From NCBI GenBank assembly GCA_009763385.1, contig CM019829.1:36931705-36995704 (forward strand): DNA of 64,000 bases, given 5' to 3'. The notes under the pieces are model-generated. The model made no database searches. It saw only the letters and a program-made list of their open reading frames with translations, and was not told where the DNA came from. This document shows positions 22,878-33,736 of the stretch, piece after piece. This DNA is from Coix lacryma-jobi var. lacryma-jobi (lineage: Eukaryota; Streptophyta; Magnoliopsida; Poales; Poaceae). The position numbers and the translations under genes were made by a program. Position 1 is the first letter of the stretch, and each line of letters begins with the position of its first letter.

Positions 22878-23351
22878 AATTAGCTAGACAAGAGAAGCTT
22901 CCACAAGGTGGTTCCGCACAATCACTCTTCAATGATAAAGCAACATTTCAAGGTATGTGACCATCACATTAAAAGCTTCTCTTTGATTCTGGTATGCACA
23001 TACATAAAGAACCAAACATGTTTAAGTTGCACCTCACTTAATCCAACCTAAACAACTCAACATGTTCAGTTCTTTACTCTTTGTTCTTGGCTTTACTCTC
23101 TTGAATCTCACTATCTTAACCAAATGAGCTAAAATATTATGCATCCAACCTTTGGAAGATGATATATCACAATCATGAAGAGATCGACACATTATGCATA
23201 GATTATCCTTCCTTGGGTTAAACAATCTGATCTGTTAAATATTTTAAGATGCTACTTCCATGCTCATCTTTTGATCCTATCACTCATGTTAAGATTTAAT
23301 AGAACACATAAACAACAAGTTTATCTTGTTCGATGTGCCTAAGGTTAGAGA
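22878..23351. other. AT-rich island without recognised element
   Basis: 474 bp between the LTR of A and the LTR of E. It is AT-rich and has no ORF longer than about 60 codons. It shows no similarity that I can see to the retroelements in the window, and no LTR, terminal repeat or tRNA-like structure. It may be the remains of the original insertion target or of an unrecognised element. Confidence 0.5.
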
Positions 23352-25344
23352 GTGAAGGATCGAATTAGCGACCAGAGGGGGGGGTGAATGGGAGCTTCAA
23401 ATTCAACTCGTGAATTGTATAGCCCTTGTCCCAGAAAATCACCCAAAAGCGAAGACTCAAAGCGACCGGAGAGTTCACGACCTACGAGTAGGTGGGTACC
23501 CTAGGAGATGTCATAGTGGTACAGCGGAACCTCCGGAGAAACCTCAAAACCAACTGCCAAAGCCACGGAGCAAAACAGCACAAACAGCAGATTCGCGGAC
23601 TGTCCGCGGTCAGGGTCCCGGACTGTCCGCCGTTGAGTCCCGGACTGTCCGCAACTTGGTGCCGGACTGTCCGCCGGCAAAAACACAGAAACCAAACAGT
23701 CCTGCAAGTCTACTGGACTGGTCTCGGACTGTCCACGGGTTTGTACCGCGGACTGTCCGCCGTTCACTCGACAGTGAACAGTCAGGGGTCTGCACCTGAC
23801 TGAATTGACCCAGCCCCGATCCCCGGACTGTCCGCCGCTGGAGGCGCGGACTGTCTGCGGATGAACAGAAAGCACAATTCTGCTCGGGGTGAAAAGGGAA
23901 ATCGATCGGACTTCACCAAATCAAAAGGGGGTTCAATCGACCTTCTCCTAGGTGTTCCGCAACGTATTGGGGTGCTAATCCTAAGAAATCATCGCACTAA
24001 TCCAAGTCAATCGAGAGTAATCTGAGAAACACCGGAAAGGGGGAAAGAGGAAGAACGAACACGAATTCAACCCGATCTATGGACTCGTGAGGTTATAGAA
24101 GAAATCCTTCGATGAAAAGATGGACCTCACGACCAAGAACAAACTGATTCAAGTGGAATCGTAAATCATCTCGTGGAGAGGGAGAACGAGGCAAATCTCC
24201 AAGAGATGAAAAACCAAAACGTGAAGAACACAGAACACGATTCGATTTCAGCCGAAATTCCTCCACACGAGGAGACAACGAGAATACGGTCTCGTTTCCT
24301 CAAAAGATCCAAATACACAGAGGTATGATTTCCGTCTCTGCGGATCGCTTGCAGCGAGGTATGATTAGAACCTAAGCGAGGGCTAGAGAGAGAGAGCAAA
24401 GGAACAAATGACTGCAAGGATAGAGAGAGAGGAGGGGTGCCTCTCTTATTTATAGCCTAAAACAATAATCCCCTTACTACCCCTAGATACATGAGCGAAA
24501 CGGCCAACCCTAGGGGTATCCCGATCCAACTCTGCTGATGGTTGATCTGACGGCCACGAGCCTTCCTCATCCTTAGCTTCGCCTCGACGCAAGCCTCAGG
24601 ATGCCGCCACGTGCCGCCCAGTCGACCGCCACGCCTACCTCATGGATAGCCTCACCTCCGCGCCAGCCTCTCCACGCCACCACGCGTCGACCGTCCTTTT
24701 CGCGGACCTCCCCCCGGTTTTGAGGCCGAAACCGGGAAACCTGGGCCTTCCCCCGGTTTTGAGGCCGAAACCGGGAAACCTGTCCTCAAGCTGAGTTTTG
24801 TGGCCAAAACTCAGAAACCAGCGTGCCCAGGTTTTGAGGCCCAAACCTGGAAACCGTCGTCGCCGAGTTTTGAGGCCCAAACTCGGAAACCGGCCACCCC
24901 GAGTTTTGAGGCCCAAACTCGGAAACCGTCGAGGGTAGCTTTTCGAGGCTCAGCTACCGGACCCGTGTCGTAGACGGGATGTGGTTCGCACACCCCGAGT
25001 TCCAGCACCGATGCCGGAGCATGTCCAGCCTCCACGCCGGGCAACCTCCCGACTCGGCCGATGCACCGCACATCCCCATGTACTCTTGCTTGTCAACGCC
25101 ACGTGCCAGCTACCACAGCTGATCCTCAGGTCTCCTGGTCCGTCGGTCCAAGCTCCACGTCCGCCCTTCACCGCTCCCGGTCCGTCGGCACGACACGTCC
25201 CTACTTGACCTTCACCTCACCTTCGACCACTGCCCGAGCTCCGCACCTACACATCAACACAGCCAAGAGACATGTTACCCGTTGATCGATCACTCATCAC
25301 TCAGGAAGGGAACCACAAGGGCACATATCAACCTTGTGTTCTCA
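23352..25344 (-). repeat. 3' LTR of element E
   Basis: 1993 bp, minus orientation, from TGAGAACACAAGG at 25344 to CGATCCTTCA at 23352. It has the same internal plan as the A and B LTRs: a U3 hairpin array (24713-24957) followed by a cluster of CGGACTGTCCGC units (about 23590-23865). The first 180 bases resemble fragment K at 54217-54394. The flanking pentamer on the left is GAGAG. Confidence 0.88.
24713..24957 (-). repeat. U3 hairpin array, E LTR
   Basis: Seven inverted repeats. Plus-strand arms are CCCGGTTT/AAACCGGG twice, CTGAGTTT/AAACTCAG, CCAGGTTT/AAACCTGG, CCGAGTTT/AAACTCGG twice and GTAGCT/AGCTAC, with loops such as TGAGGCCC or TGTGGCCA. Read from the LTR start, the unit order parallels that of B, but two units use different, still self-complementary, arms. 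Confidence 0.88.
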
Positions 25345-27050
25345 ATCTCCCCCTTGATGAGTGCGTCGTCAACTCATAGTATTCGTAACCAGAATAGAAG
25401 AAAGCAGAATTAGATAGAAGGATAAAAACTCACTCGAAATGTCCAAAAGCCAGAGAAAAGGCCAAAGAACAACAATTCGAGATAAGCGAAGCTTGGTCCC
25501 CAAAGACATGGGCAACGGTTCGACACAACCAAGCAAAAGATCAGAGCAACAACTCATCAGGAAGCAAAACTCGATCAAAATCAGAGCACAAGACTTGGTT
25601 CCCAAAGACATGGGCAACGGCTCGACGCAACCAAGTCAGAAGCAGGCTAGTCCTCAAGAAGAGGCAGAAGGGGCTCAACACCACTAGTAGTAAGCTCAAA
25701 ACCAATCAAGAACCACCAAGACAAGATGACAGCTAGTCCCTCAAGACAGAGGCATAGAGGCTCGACGCAACTAGCTGAAATGATCGATATCAACCAAAAC
25801 CAACTCAGAGCAGGCAGAAACACGAGCAGGCAGAAACACTCCCCCTCACTCATGGAACTCCCCCTCAACAAGTGAAGCGCAAATTGCAAATTGTCACCAC
25901 AACAAGACATTTTCTCCAATTCTCCCCTTGGGGGCAATTTGCAATCAAAAAGAGAAGGAAAAGAGCTCAAGTAAGTCAAATGGAGCTAGGTCATGCCTAT
26001 CGGAGTCAAGCACATGCACATGAGTCAAACATGCATGTTAGCAGCTTCAGGTATATACTCAAAAGAGTGAAAGAATGCTCTAATGAGTGCTGATCCGACT
26101 ACATAGCAACATACACAAGTGCTAGCAAAGGCTCAAACTGATCACCGAAAACAAGATATGAATGAATAAGCCCAGTGAGCAGTTTTAAGCCATTTGAGAA
26201 AGGAGTTTCACCATCAAATTAGCACTGAGCATGTATAGACAGGAAGTCAAACAAGTGCTAAACATGTATACAAGGTGAACTACCCCTAGCAAAGTTCAAT
26301 CATCATGCTATAGAATGAAACATAGACTTGTGTTTCAGATTTTATTGGAGAATTTTGCAGCGGTTATTAACACAAGTTTCAAAGTTCAGCATGTGATTGC
26401 GAGAGGTTGAAAGCTTGTCATTGCCTAACTTTTCAACCTGAGCTAAGCCTATGCAATATGCAATTAGGAAGCTTAAAGCATCGGTTTCGGTCTTACACTA
26501 CACGGCTCAAGGTTTAAATCAAAGTGCTAATGAGAAACAGTCTCGATATCGTGATGTGCTGACAAAGCAATCCCATCTCGATCTTTACCAATTCACTAAA
26601 GCTTGGTTCATTTTAAGCAGAATTATGAACAATCCAAGCAAGTGAAATGACTCAGAACTAGAGACATAGCAACCTAGCATATATGAAATAGCACAGGTAA
26701 CCTTCAACACATTCTACACATGCTAGTTGCCAATCTCAATGGTGAACATGTATCAAGTTATAAGTTCATTAGGATGTTCATCATTGAAAAAAATAGCTTA
26801 GCTCACAACATGTATCAGTGATCAAAGAGAGCCTAAACTACAAGCATCATCATATATCATCGAAGCATACACTAATCAGAGCATAAGTTCATTTTAAGGA
26901 ATATAGACATGAAGCTCGAAAATGCAAGATGTATACATGATGAAATGCATGCATAAGTCAGTATCAGAGCAAAACAAGATTAAACAAACTCAGGCACAAA
27001 AGAGTAAGAAAAGTCAGTCTATGGTACATCAAACAAAATGCTTCCCCCAT
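25345..27050 (-). other. 3' UTR and polypurine tract of element E
   Basis: This gene-free stretch of 1.7 kb includes the polypurine tract at 25345-25357 (minus strand TCAAGGGGGAGAT), directly next to the LTR. Additional GGGGGAG tracts occur near 25840-25865. The part above about 26100 matches the 3' UTRs of A, B and C. The hairpin array is listed separately. No envelope-like ORF is present. Confidence 0.8.
25491..25776 (-). repeat. Four-unit structured hairpin array in 3' UTR of E
   Basis: Given on the plus strand. 25491-25534: P1 GCTTGGT/ACCAAGC, P2 CCCA/TGGG, loop AAGACA. 25592-25637: P1 GACTTGGTT/AACCAAGTC, P2 CCCA/TGGG, loop AAGACA. 25647-25687: P1 CTAGT/ACTAG, P2 CCTC/GAGG, loop AAGAA. 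25731-25776: P1 AGCTAGT/ACTAGCT, P2 CCTC/GAGG, loop AAGACA. A conserved strand GGCTCGACGCA or close variant separates P2 from the right arm of P1. In the sense (minus) orientation the loop is TGTCTT, as in B. P1 reaches 9 perfect pairs. Confidence 0.82.
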
Positions 27051-29591
27051 CTAAAAGGGGAAACACACACCAAGCTCACCTCTCAACCTAGCAAAGGTTG
27101 TGAGATCTAAAGGCTTGGTGAAAATATCCGCAACCTGGTTATGGGTGTCTACATGCCTAAGATCAATGTCGCCTTTCTCATAGTGATCACGAAGAAAGTG
27201 AAAGTGAACATCGATGTGCTTGGTCTTGGAGTGAAGAACAGGGTTCTTTGCTACACTAAGGGCAGAAGTGCTGTCGCAAAGCAAAGGGACCCGACTGAAA
27301 TCTAGACCATAATCACGCAATGTAGCAACCATCCATAAAAGCTGCGAAGCACAAGAAGCAGCGGCAACATACTCGGCTTCCGTAGTAGACTGGGCTACGT
27401 TCGACTGTTTGCGAGAAGACCACGAAACCAGTGAAGAGCCAAGAAACTGACGAGTCCCAGAAGTAGACTTGCGCTCAAGCCGACAACTGGCTAAATTCGC
27501 ATCGGAATAACCACAAAGCGAAAGGGTCAAAGAAGAAGAGTACCAAAGTCTGAACTCAGGAGTGTATCAGAGCTACCTCATGATGTGCTTGACCGCTTGC
27601 TTGTGGGAAGTCTGAGGGGACGCCTGAAAGCGAGCGCACAGGCACACAGAAAACTGTATGTCTGGCCTCGTCGCCGTCAGGTATAGGAGCGAGCCGATCA
27701 TGCTCCTGTACTCCTTCTGGTCAACTGGCTCTCAGTCCTGGTCCGCATCCATCGCAGCAGTCTTCGCCATGGGAGGCTTGGCCTCGCCCATGTCGAACTT
27801 CTTCAGGATGTCCTTCGTGTACTTGCCTTGATGCACGAACGTCCCGTCTCGGGTTTGCTTGATTTGCAACCCGAGGAAGAAGGTCAACTCACCCATCATA
27901 CTCATCTCAAACTCCCTGCTCATATTATCTGCAAACTTGGCAACAAGTGCGTGAGAGGAGCCACCAAATATGATATCATCCACATAAATCTGGACTAACA
28001 GAGTGTCATTGCCTTGCTTGAGGAGAAAAAGAGTCTTATCTACCCATCCCATTTTGAAACCCTTGGACGCTCATACCACGCTCTCGGGGCTTGTTTCAAA
28101 CCATACAAAGATTTTGAAAGTTTAAGAAGTAGCATCTGGTAAAGCTCTTCCTCTATATACCCGTTCAAGAAAGCACTCTTGACATCCATCTGGTAAAGCT
28201 TAAAACCCTTCGAAGCAGCAAAGGCTAGAAGAATCCTAATGGCTTCTAAACGGGCTATAGGGGCAAAGGTTTCCTCATAATCTATCCCCTCTTTCTGGCA
28301 AAAACCCTAGGCTACTAGCCTAGCCTTGTTCCTCACCACCATTCCATCCTCACCCTGTTTGTTTTTGAAAACCCATTTGGTACCTATAGGGTGGCATTCT
28401 TGTGGAGGTGAAACTAGGGTCCAAACTTGGTTTCGCTCAAAGTTCTCTAACTCCTCATGCATGGCATTAACCCAGTTAAGATCAGAAAGAGCGTGTCCAA
28501 CATCTTTGGGCTCAAAAGAAGTAATGAATGCAGAATGAGCAAAGTGTGAGATCTCATACGCTCGCGACCCCATGACTTGCTGGTTGATGCCACCGATCAT
28601 CTGCTGCAGGGGATGAGTCTGCTGGATGCTTCAGGGCGCTTGCCTCGCCGAAGTAGCCTCCCCCTCGCCAGATGTTGTCGCTCCCTCAGGTGTAGCGAGT
28701 GCTCGCTGGAGATGTGTCTCAAAAGGACCCCAGGAAGGAGAAGTCGTGGGATCGGGTCCTCGAGCTGAAGTAGTCGTCGCAGGGTCGACAAGGGCAGCTA
28801 GTGGAGTTGGCTCGAGATCACCCCAATCGGCATCTTCCTGCTCCTCCTCCACAAAGATCGTCTCTCCCAGCTCCTGTTCCCCCATGACATCAAAGGCAGA
28901 AGAAACACAAGGCATAGTCTCGTCGAGTGTGACCTCACAGGTCTCCACTATCTGGTTAGTCTCAAGGTTAAGAACTCGATAAGCACACGAATGTGAAGCA
29001 TAACCAAGAAACACACCATCTGCAGAGCGAGATTCAAATTTGTCCAAATTGCCTTGCTTCAGGATAAAGCACTTGCACCCAAACACCCAGAAATGAGACA
29101 CCTTAGGTACCCGTCCAAAACGCAACTCATAAGAAGTCTTCTTCATGAAAGCTCGAAGAAAGATGCAATTTGAGACATGGCAAGCATTGTTGATCGCCTC
29201 GGCCCAAAAACGCCTAGGAGTCCTATGCTCATCGAGCATCGTCCTGGCCATCTCAACAAGGGTCCGGTTCTTGTGCTGAACAACACCGTTCTGCTGGGGG
29301 ACATAAGGAGAAGACAACTGATGCTCGATTCCATGAGAAGAATAGAAAGAGGCAAACTGGGAGTTAACAAACTCAGTACCATTATCGCTACGAATAGCTC
29401 TAATAGTATCAGGGGGAAACTCAGTTTTCAACCTCAAGATCAAATCACGAGCAAAAGAAAAAGCTTCGTCCTTAGCCTCCATAAAGAACACCCAAGAGTA
29501 CCTCGAAAAATCATCAACGATCACTAGAACGTACCACTTCCCACCCGCTGAGCAAACCCGAGCTGGACCAACTGTGTCCATGTGTAAAAGC
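27051..29591 (-). pseudogene. pol: copia pol of element E, partial and broken
   Basis: The left part encodes RNase H (GYSDANLASCR, TEAEYVAAASCASQ), ending in LGVCFPF with TAG at 27051-27053. Upstream is RT (VQIYVDDIIFGGSS near 27980; KWVFKNKQGEDG near 28350). The integrase core has VIVDDFSRYSW, IRSDNGTEF and PQQNGVVQHKN. The last motif has Gln where A and B have Glu, so the catalytic E of the D,D,E triad is lost. Other breaks are an RT deletion with filler sequence near 28133-28146, a stop near 28309, frameshifts near 28060 and 28601-28631, and stops near 27550 and 27735. The sequence ends at the junction with D within GELLHMD. Confidence 0.88.
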
Positions 29592-32500
29592 TCAGTTCTC
29601 ACCTCCTCTACCTCTGTAGATGCTTAGGGTTAGATGGAGACTCTTCTCTCGCCTTGATTCGATCGGAACAGGGCCATGCCATGGCCATGTCCGCCGCGGA
29701 CCGCCGCCGTGCGTGGCGCCGGGCAATGCCGAAGTCGGCAAGGATCGTTAGCAGCCTCGGTAGGTAGCTTAGGGTTTGCAGGAGCTAGTGCTCACACCGC
29801 CGAGCCTTGGGTTAGCCAGGCAGGGCCGCGTCGTCGAGTTGCCGCGCCGCCGCTCCGCCATTGCCGCCGTCGAGCTCACTCCGGTGACCCCCTGGCGTGA
29901 AGACCTAGCCGACCATGTCCGCCGTGCGAAGGTGAGTCCAGTGGTAGGCTTGGTGTCGCCGGAAACCTCGCCGCCGGCGAGTTAACGCCGGTCAGCGCCG
30001 GCGGGAGCAGGGTGTCCCTGTCATGTGGGCCCGTTGACCACTGACGAGTGGGGTCATCTGACCAGCGGGGCCCGCTGGCAGTGAGAGAAAGAAAGAAGGA
30101 GAGAAGTTTGGGTGCAATAGGGCTCGGGAAGTCTGGGTGTGTCTAGCAGTTTTGGTTGTGTCTCTGGGGGTATTAGCTCGGGTGTCCGTAGTATTTTAGG
30201 TCGGGTTTTCTTTAAAAACAGTTTTGCAGAAATGGTTTAAAAAGCTTCAAAAATTTATACAAGGCTCATTTTAAGTCCAAATCCGGTGAAACAAATTTTG
30301 TTGTGTTAAGCATGAATAGATCTACCTATGAAAAATGTTAAATGCATTTTTAGTGATACTTTTGTATGCAGTTTAAATTAATTTAAGAAATTGCTGTTAA
30401 CTTAGAAAATGCATAACTAATTCTGTGTAACTCAGAAAAATTTGATTCCAATTTTGTTAACCTTGTGTTGATGAATAGTTTCCAGGAAAAATATAATATT
30501 AGATTGTTCTGTAAAATATTTTTGCAGTAGCAATTAAAATGATTAAATGTTGTTTTCTTGTTTAATTTGTAGTAATTAAAATATGAAGAATATCAACCTG
30601 AGAATTTTTGTACACTGCTCCTGTACTAAGAAGTTCACTAGAAAAATGGGAAATCTGTTGTTTGACACTTTCTGCTAGGGTGTGTAGTTCAAAGCACCTT
30701 CTCATGGTAATATTTGTCTTTTTCATAGAGGACAGTGTTTAAATCCAAATAGTTTAAAAATTTGACAGTAGACTGTTTTGCATGTTGTCAACCTAGGGTA
30801 ATTTTTGTGGATTTTTCTGAAATAGTTTATGATAGGTTGTTGTTATGAGCATAGTTAAATGGAATTATTAAAGCAAGTAATTGAAGGAGAATAAATTAAA
30901 TTAGAAAATGTTGTTGTGGTGACTATATGTTTTACATGGTTAATTAGGAAGGTTAAATGATTGTTGGATGCTAAGGTCTTTATAATCATTAGGATGATAT
31001 TGACCACCTTGTTGAAGAAAATGAAGTAGATGACATGTGCTTATCTCCTGAGTTACCTTGTTCTATGTTGCATCGCCAATGCATCCCATTTGCATTCCTT
31101 TTATTCATACATGAAATGCATCATACAGGGTCGGTAGTGGAGGTCCAGAACCCGCAGCCGCTGGAGGAGCCGAGTCCGGAGGAGACCCAGGACGAGAGGA
31201 CCGAAGAAGGAGACGTCGAAGACTTACCTGAGTGCCGCGACCATCGACCCTCCGACTTCGAAAGAGGCAAGCCCCGGAGCATCCCACTCCTATGGTTTGC
31301 AAATACAATTACGAAATTAACTGGATATGTTTGTTGCATTAAGTTATAGGAGTTGATTGATACCGCTGGTGCATTACTTACTTATCCTTGTCCACCCACA
31401 AGTGTTATCTTGATATCCCTGTTAAGTCTAGGCCGTTATATGCTTAGTCTGCTTAGACCGGTAAAAGTCAGGTGATTTCCTGTCTCCCGCATTTAGGTGG
31501 ATACTGATCATGACTAGCCTGGTGCTATCATGGAAATGACCATGTGATAATTAATTTGAGACCGGGCGGGATGTAGGAGCAGCAGGGCATGGGTCCTGTG
31601 TGCTAGTAGTCTTCCGTCTATGTCGATTAGGACCCGACGAAGGCACACCTCAGTCATTTTGAACGCGTCAATCACTTAATGGAGTAGGTCTGAGTACCTC
31701 CCGTGAAGCCGAGTAAGGTTATTCGAGCCGGGTATGGAGATGTTGACGCCTAACACCTAGGGCCTCAGATGTACCGTGGGCAACTATTCTGATCAACCTA
31801 GCATGGTCCGAGGGCAGGTAGGGCCTGATCGACCTGGCATGACCGTGGGCAGTTATAGCTTGAGCGACCTGGCATTGAGATAACCCCCGGTGTAGAAGGG
31901 CCCATGGCCGTCCCGCGCGTTGTGTTCTCGAATCCCCTGACTGGCAGCTTACGACTGCCGTAGCCGGATGTGCCGGGCGAGTGTGAGACATTTTATCCCC
32001 AGCTGGTAGGAATCGATTATAATCGCCATCGCTCCTGGACAGTGAGTAACTTGACTGAGCATGTGTTACCGTAGTAACTTATGGAACTAAAGATGGTTAT
32101 GATGTTCAATCTGAAAGGCTATTGATGAATTAGTCGCTCTTGCTTGATTACTTAGCCATGTGATTGCTCTAGATCAGGTGCAAATCTAGTTAATCAGGTT
32201 GATTACATAAAATTGACTGCTAATACCCTAATAATGAATATTTAATAATAAAATGCTTTTATGCAAAAGGTAAGTATGGCCAATCCCCAGATACAGCCTT
32301 GCATACTCCCTAGTGTCACTTATTTCTGGTTTATGACGGGTAAGTCTAGCTGAGTACCTTCTTGTACTCAGGGTTTTATCCCTTGTTCTTGCAGATGGCC
32401 AGTGTTTCTTCGGCTACTGTGAGAACTGCCTGTACCCTGTTACAGGTGATGAATAGACCAGGGGCATGGTCATATCTTATCCTCACCTGATGCTTTTGTG

Positions 32501-32813
32501 GACTGATCAGGCATTGGCACCGTATTGTGAACTATAAACTTATGTTTTAAGACTATGTTGCTTCCGCTACTATTTCCAAACCATGGGTTGTAATATGGTT
32601 TCAAACTCCGATGTATTTGAACTATGTGCAAACTGTGTTGTAACTTGTGGACACGTTCACTGAATTAGTACGGTCTTGGCTGTCGTTGAAATGATTTGAA
32701 ATCCTTCGAGATTTCCGGACTACCGGGTTTGTACGAGCTTAAGTACACATTAATCTTTGCGAAAGCAGAGGTTTGGGTGCTTAATCTAGTATAAATTGGT
32801 CGGTTCTGTGACA
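29592..32813 (+). repeat. 5' LTR of element D, 5'-truncated
   Basis: It aligns with the 3' LTR from about 40552 to 43554. The first base unique to D is 29594, because AAGCTC at 29588-29593 is shared with E. It contains about 210 bp (29817-30027) that are missing from the 3' LTR. It ends GTTCTGTGACA. Confidence 0.9.
31132..31349 (+). other. Conserved acidic reading frame inside D LTR
   Basis: A short frame encodes an acidic peptide (VEVQNPQPLEEPSPEETQ onward, ending in VCCIKL) in the 5' LTR. It is also open in the 3' LTR (41872-42093) despite small differences. It starts right after ATCATACAG, which resembles a 3' splice site. The divergent LTR L has a related purine-rich GAGGTCCAG block at the same place. 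It may be a leader exon or a splicing enhancer; a protein role is not shown. Confidence 0.4.
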
Positions 32814-32815
32814 GC

Positions 32816-33736
32816 TGGCATCGGAGAATAGTTTAGTGTTACTATTCATAAGTGTATTTGAAAACCGTATTTTTACAAGAATAAAGTTGTATTTGCCAAA
32901 TTATAGTTATATTAGGATTTGGAAAACTTTAAGAATAAAACTAAGGTGTGCCAGTGATCAAGTCCTTATGCCCAATAGGATCTTAGGTGGCTATTTAAGT
33001 ACTAACTATGGGGGTAATGCATCATGTTAAATTTTGTCGTACACTGTCGTCCATACGGCAAGGGGAATTGTATGGATGCTATTCCTTGGAATAGTAATGT
33101 ATGGATCAGTTTGCCTCTACGCCAAGGTAATAAGTGAGTTGCGAGAGCATGACCAAACATACGTTGGTCTTGGGAAAAGCTAGTTTGGTACTGGAGCCTG
33201 TACCCGTATGCACACGAGTACAAGCAAAGGTATTTAATTGCCGGTAGAATTAAGGAATGGGTAGTGTAAAGCAAGTGAGAGCATGATCGGACAACCGCCG
33301 ATCTAGGGGTGTGCTAGATTGGTATTGGAACGTGTACTTGTTACACACAACTATATGTGAAGATACTTAATTGTGTGAGCATTATATTTGATGGGTGCAT
33401 ATACTACTTACGTGTATACTGGGTGTGCACCTAAGTTAGTATTAGATTTAATTTCAGCAATGCATAATATTCATACTGTGGGTAGGGCTGAAATGATTTT
33501 CTGCAGGTATGCTAACTTGCGAACGTATAGTACGTTTAGTTAACGCTATGAGTGAACGTTGTATGCCACCGTCTAGCCGTTAGATTGTTAGACAGTGAGG
33601 ACGTATGTTACGCACATACATCATGATCATATAACCTTGCATTAATCTTACTTCCCTTCTTATGTTATCTGCCCCATTTTTCTAATAAAAGTTGTTCTCA
33701 AACTAATAAAAACCTGTGTGGATAAACTTCTTACAG
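32816..33736 (+). other. Primer site and leader of element D
   Basis: Two bases after the LTR lies TGGCATCGGAG, a degenerate version of the initiator tRNA-Met site TGGTATCAGAG. The following 0.9 kb is AT-rich, with no ORF of note, and ends in CTTCTTACAG immediately before the ATG of the extra ORF. Confidence 0.75.

Larger units (their letters stand above)
23352..29591 (-). mobile_element. SIRE-type copia retrotransposon E, 5' half missing
   Basis: Read on the minus strand it holds the integrase C-terminal half, RT, RNase H, a 1.7-kb 3' UTR with hairpin array, the polypurine tract and the complete 3' LTR. Gag, protease and 5' LTR are absent, because at 29592 the sequence switches to the middle of the Tekay LTR of element D. 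E belongs to a different family from A and B: its LTR starts TGAGAACACAAGG and its RNase H and integrase are clearly diverged. Confidence 0.88.

Noticed and set aside
24635..24916. Repetitive reading frame with GLKTGGR-like peptide repeats (also in the other SIRE LTRs)
   Set aside because: It is the translation of the U3 hairpin array; the frame follows the 36-40 bp repeat spacing and has no start context or conservation as protein.
25439..25687. Open frame with repeated LVPKDMGNGSTQPS peptide
   Set aside because: It lies antisense to E and arises from two copies of the hairpin unit; B has no equivalent open frame, while the stems are kept.
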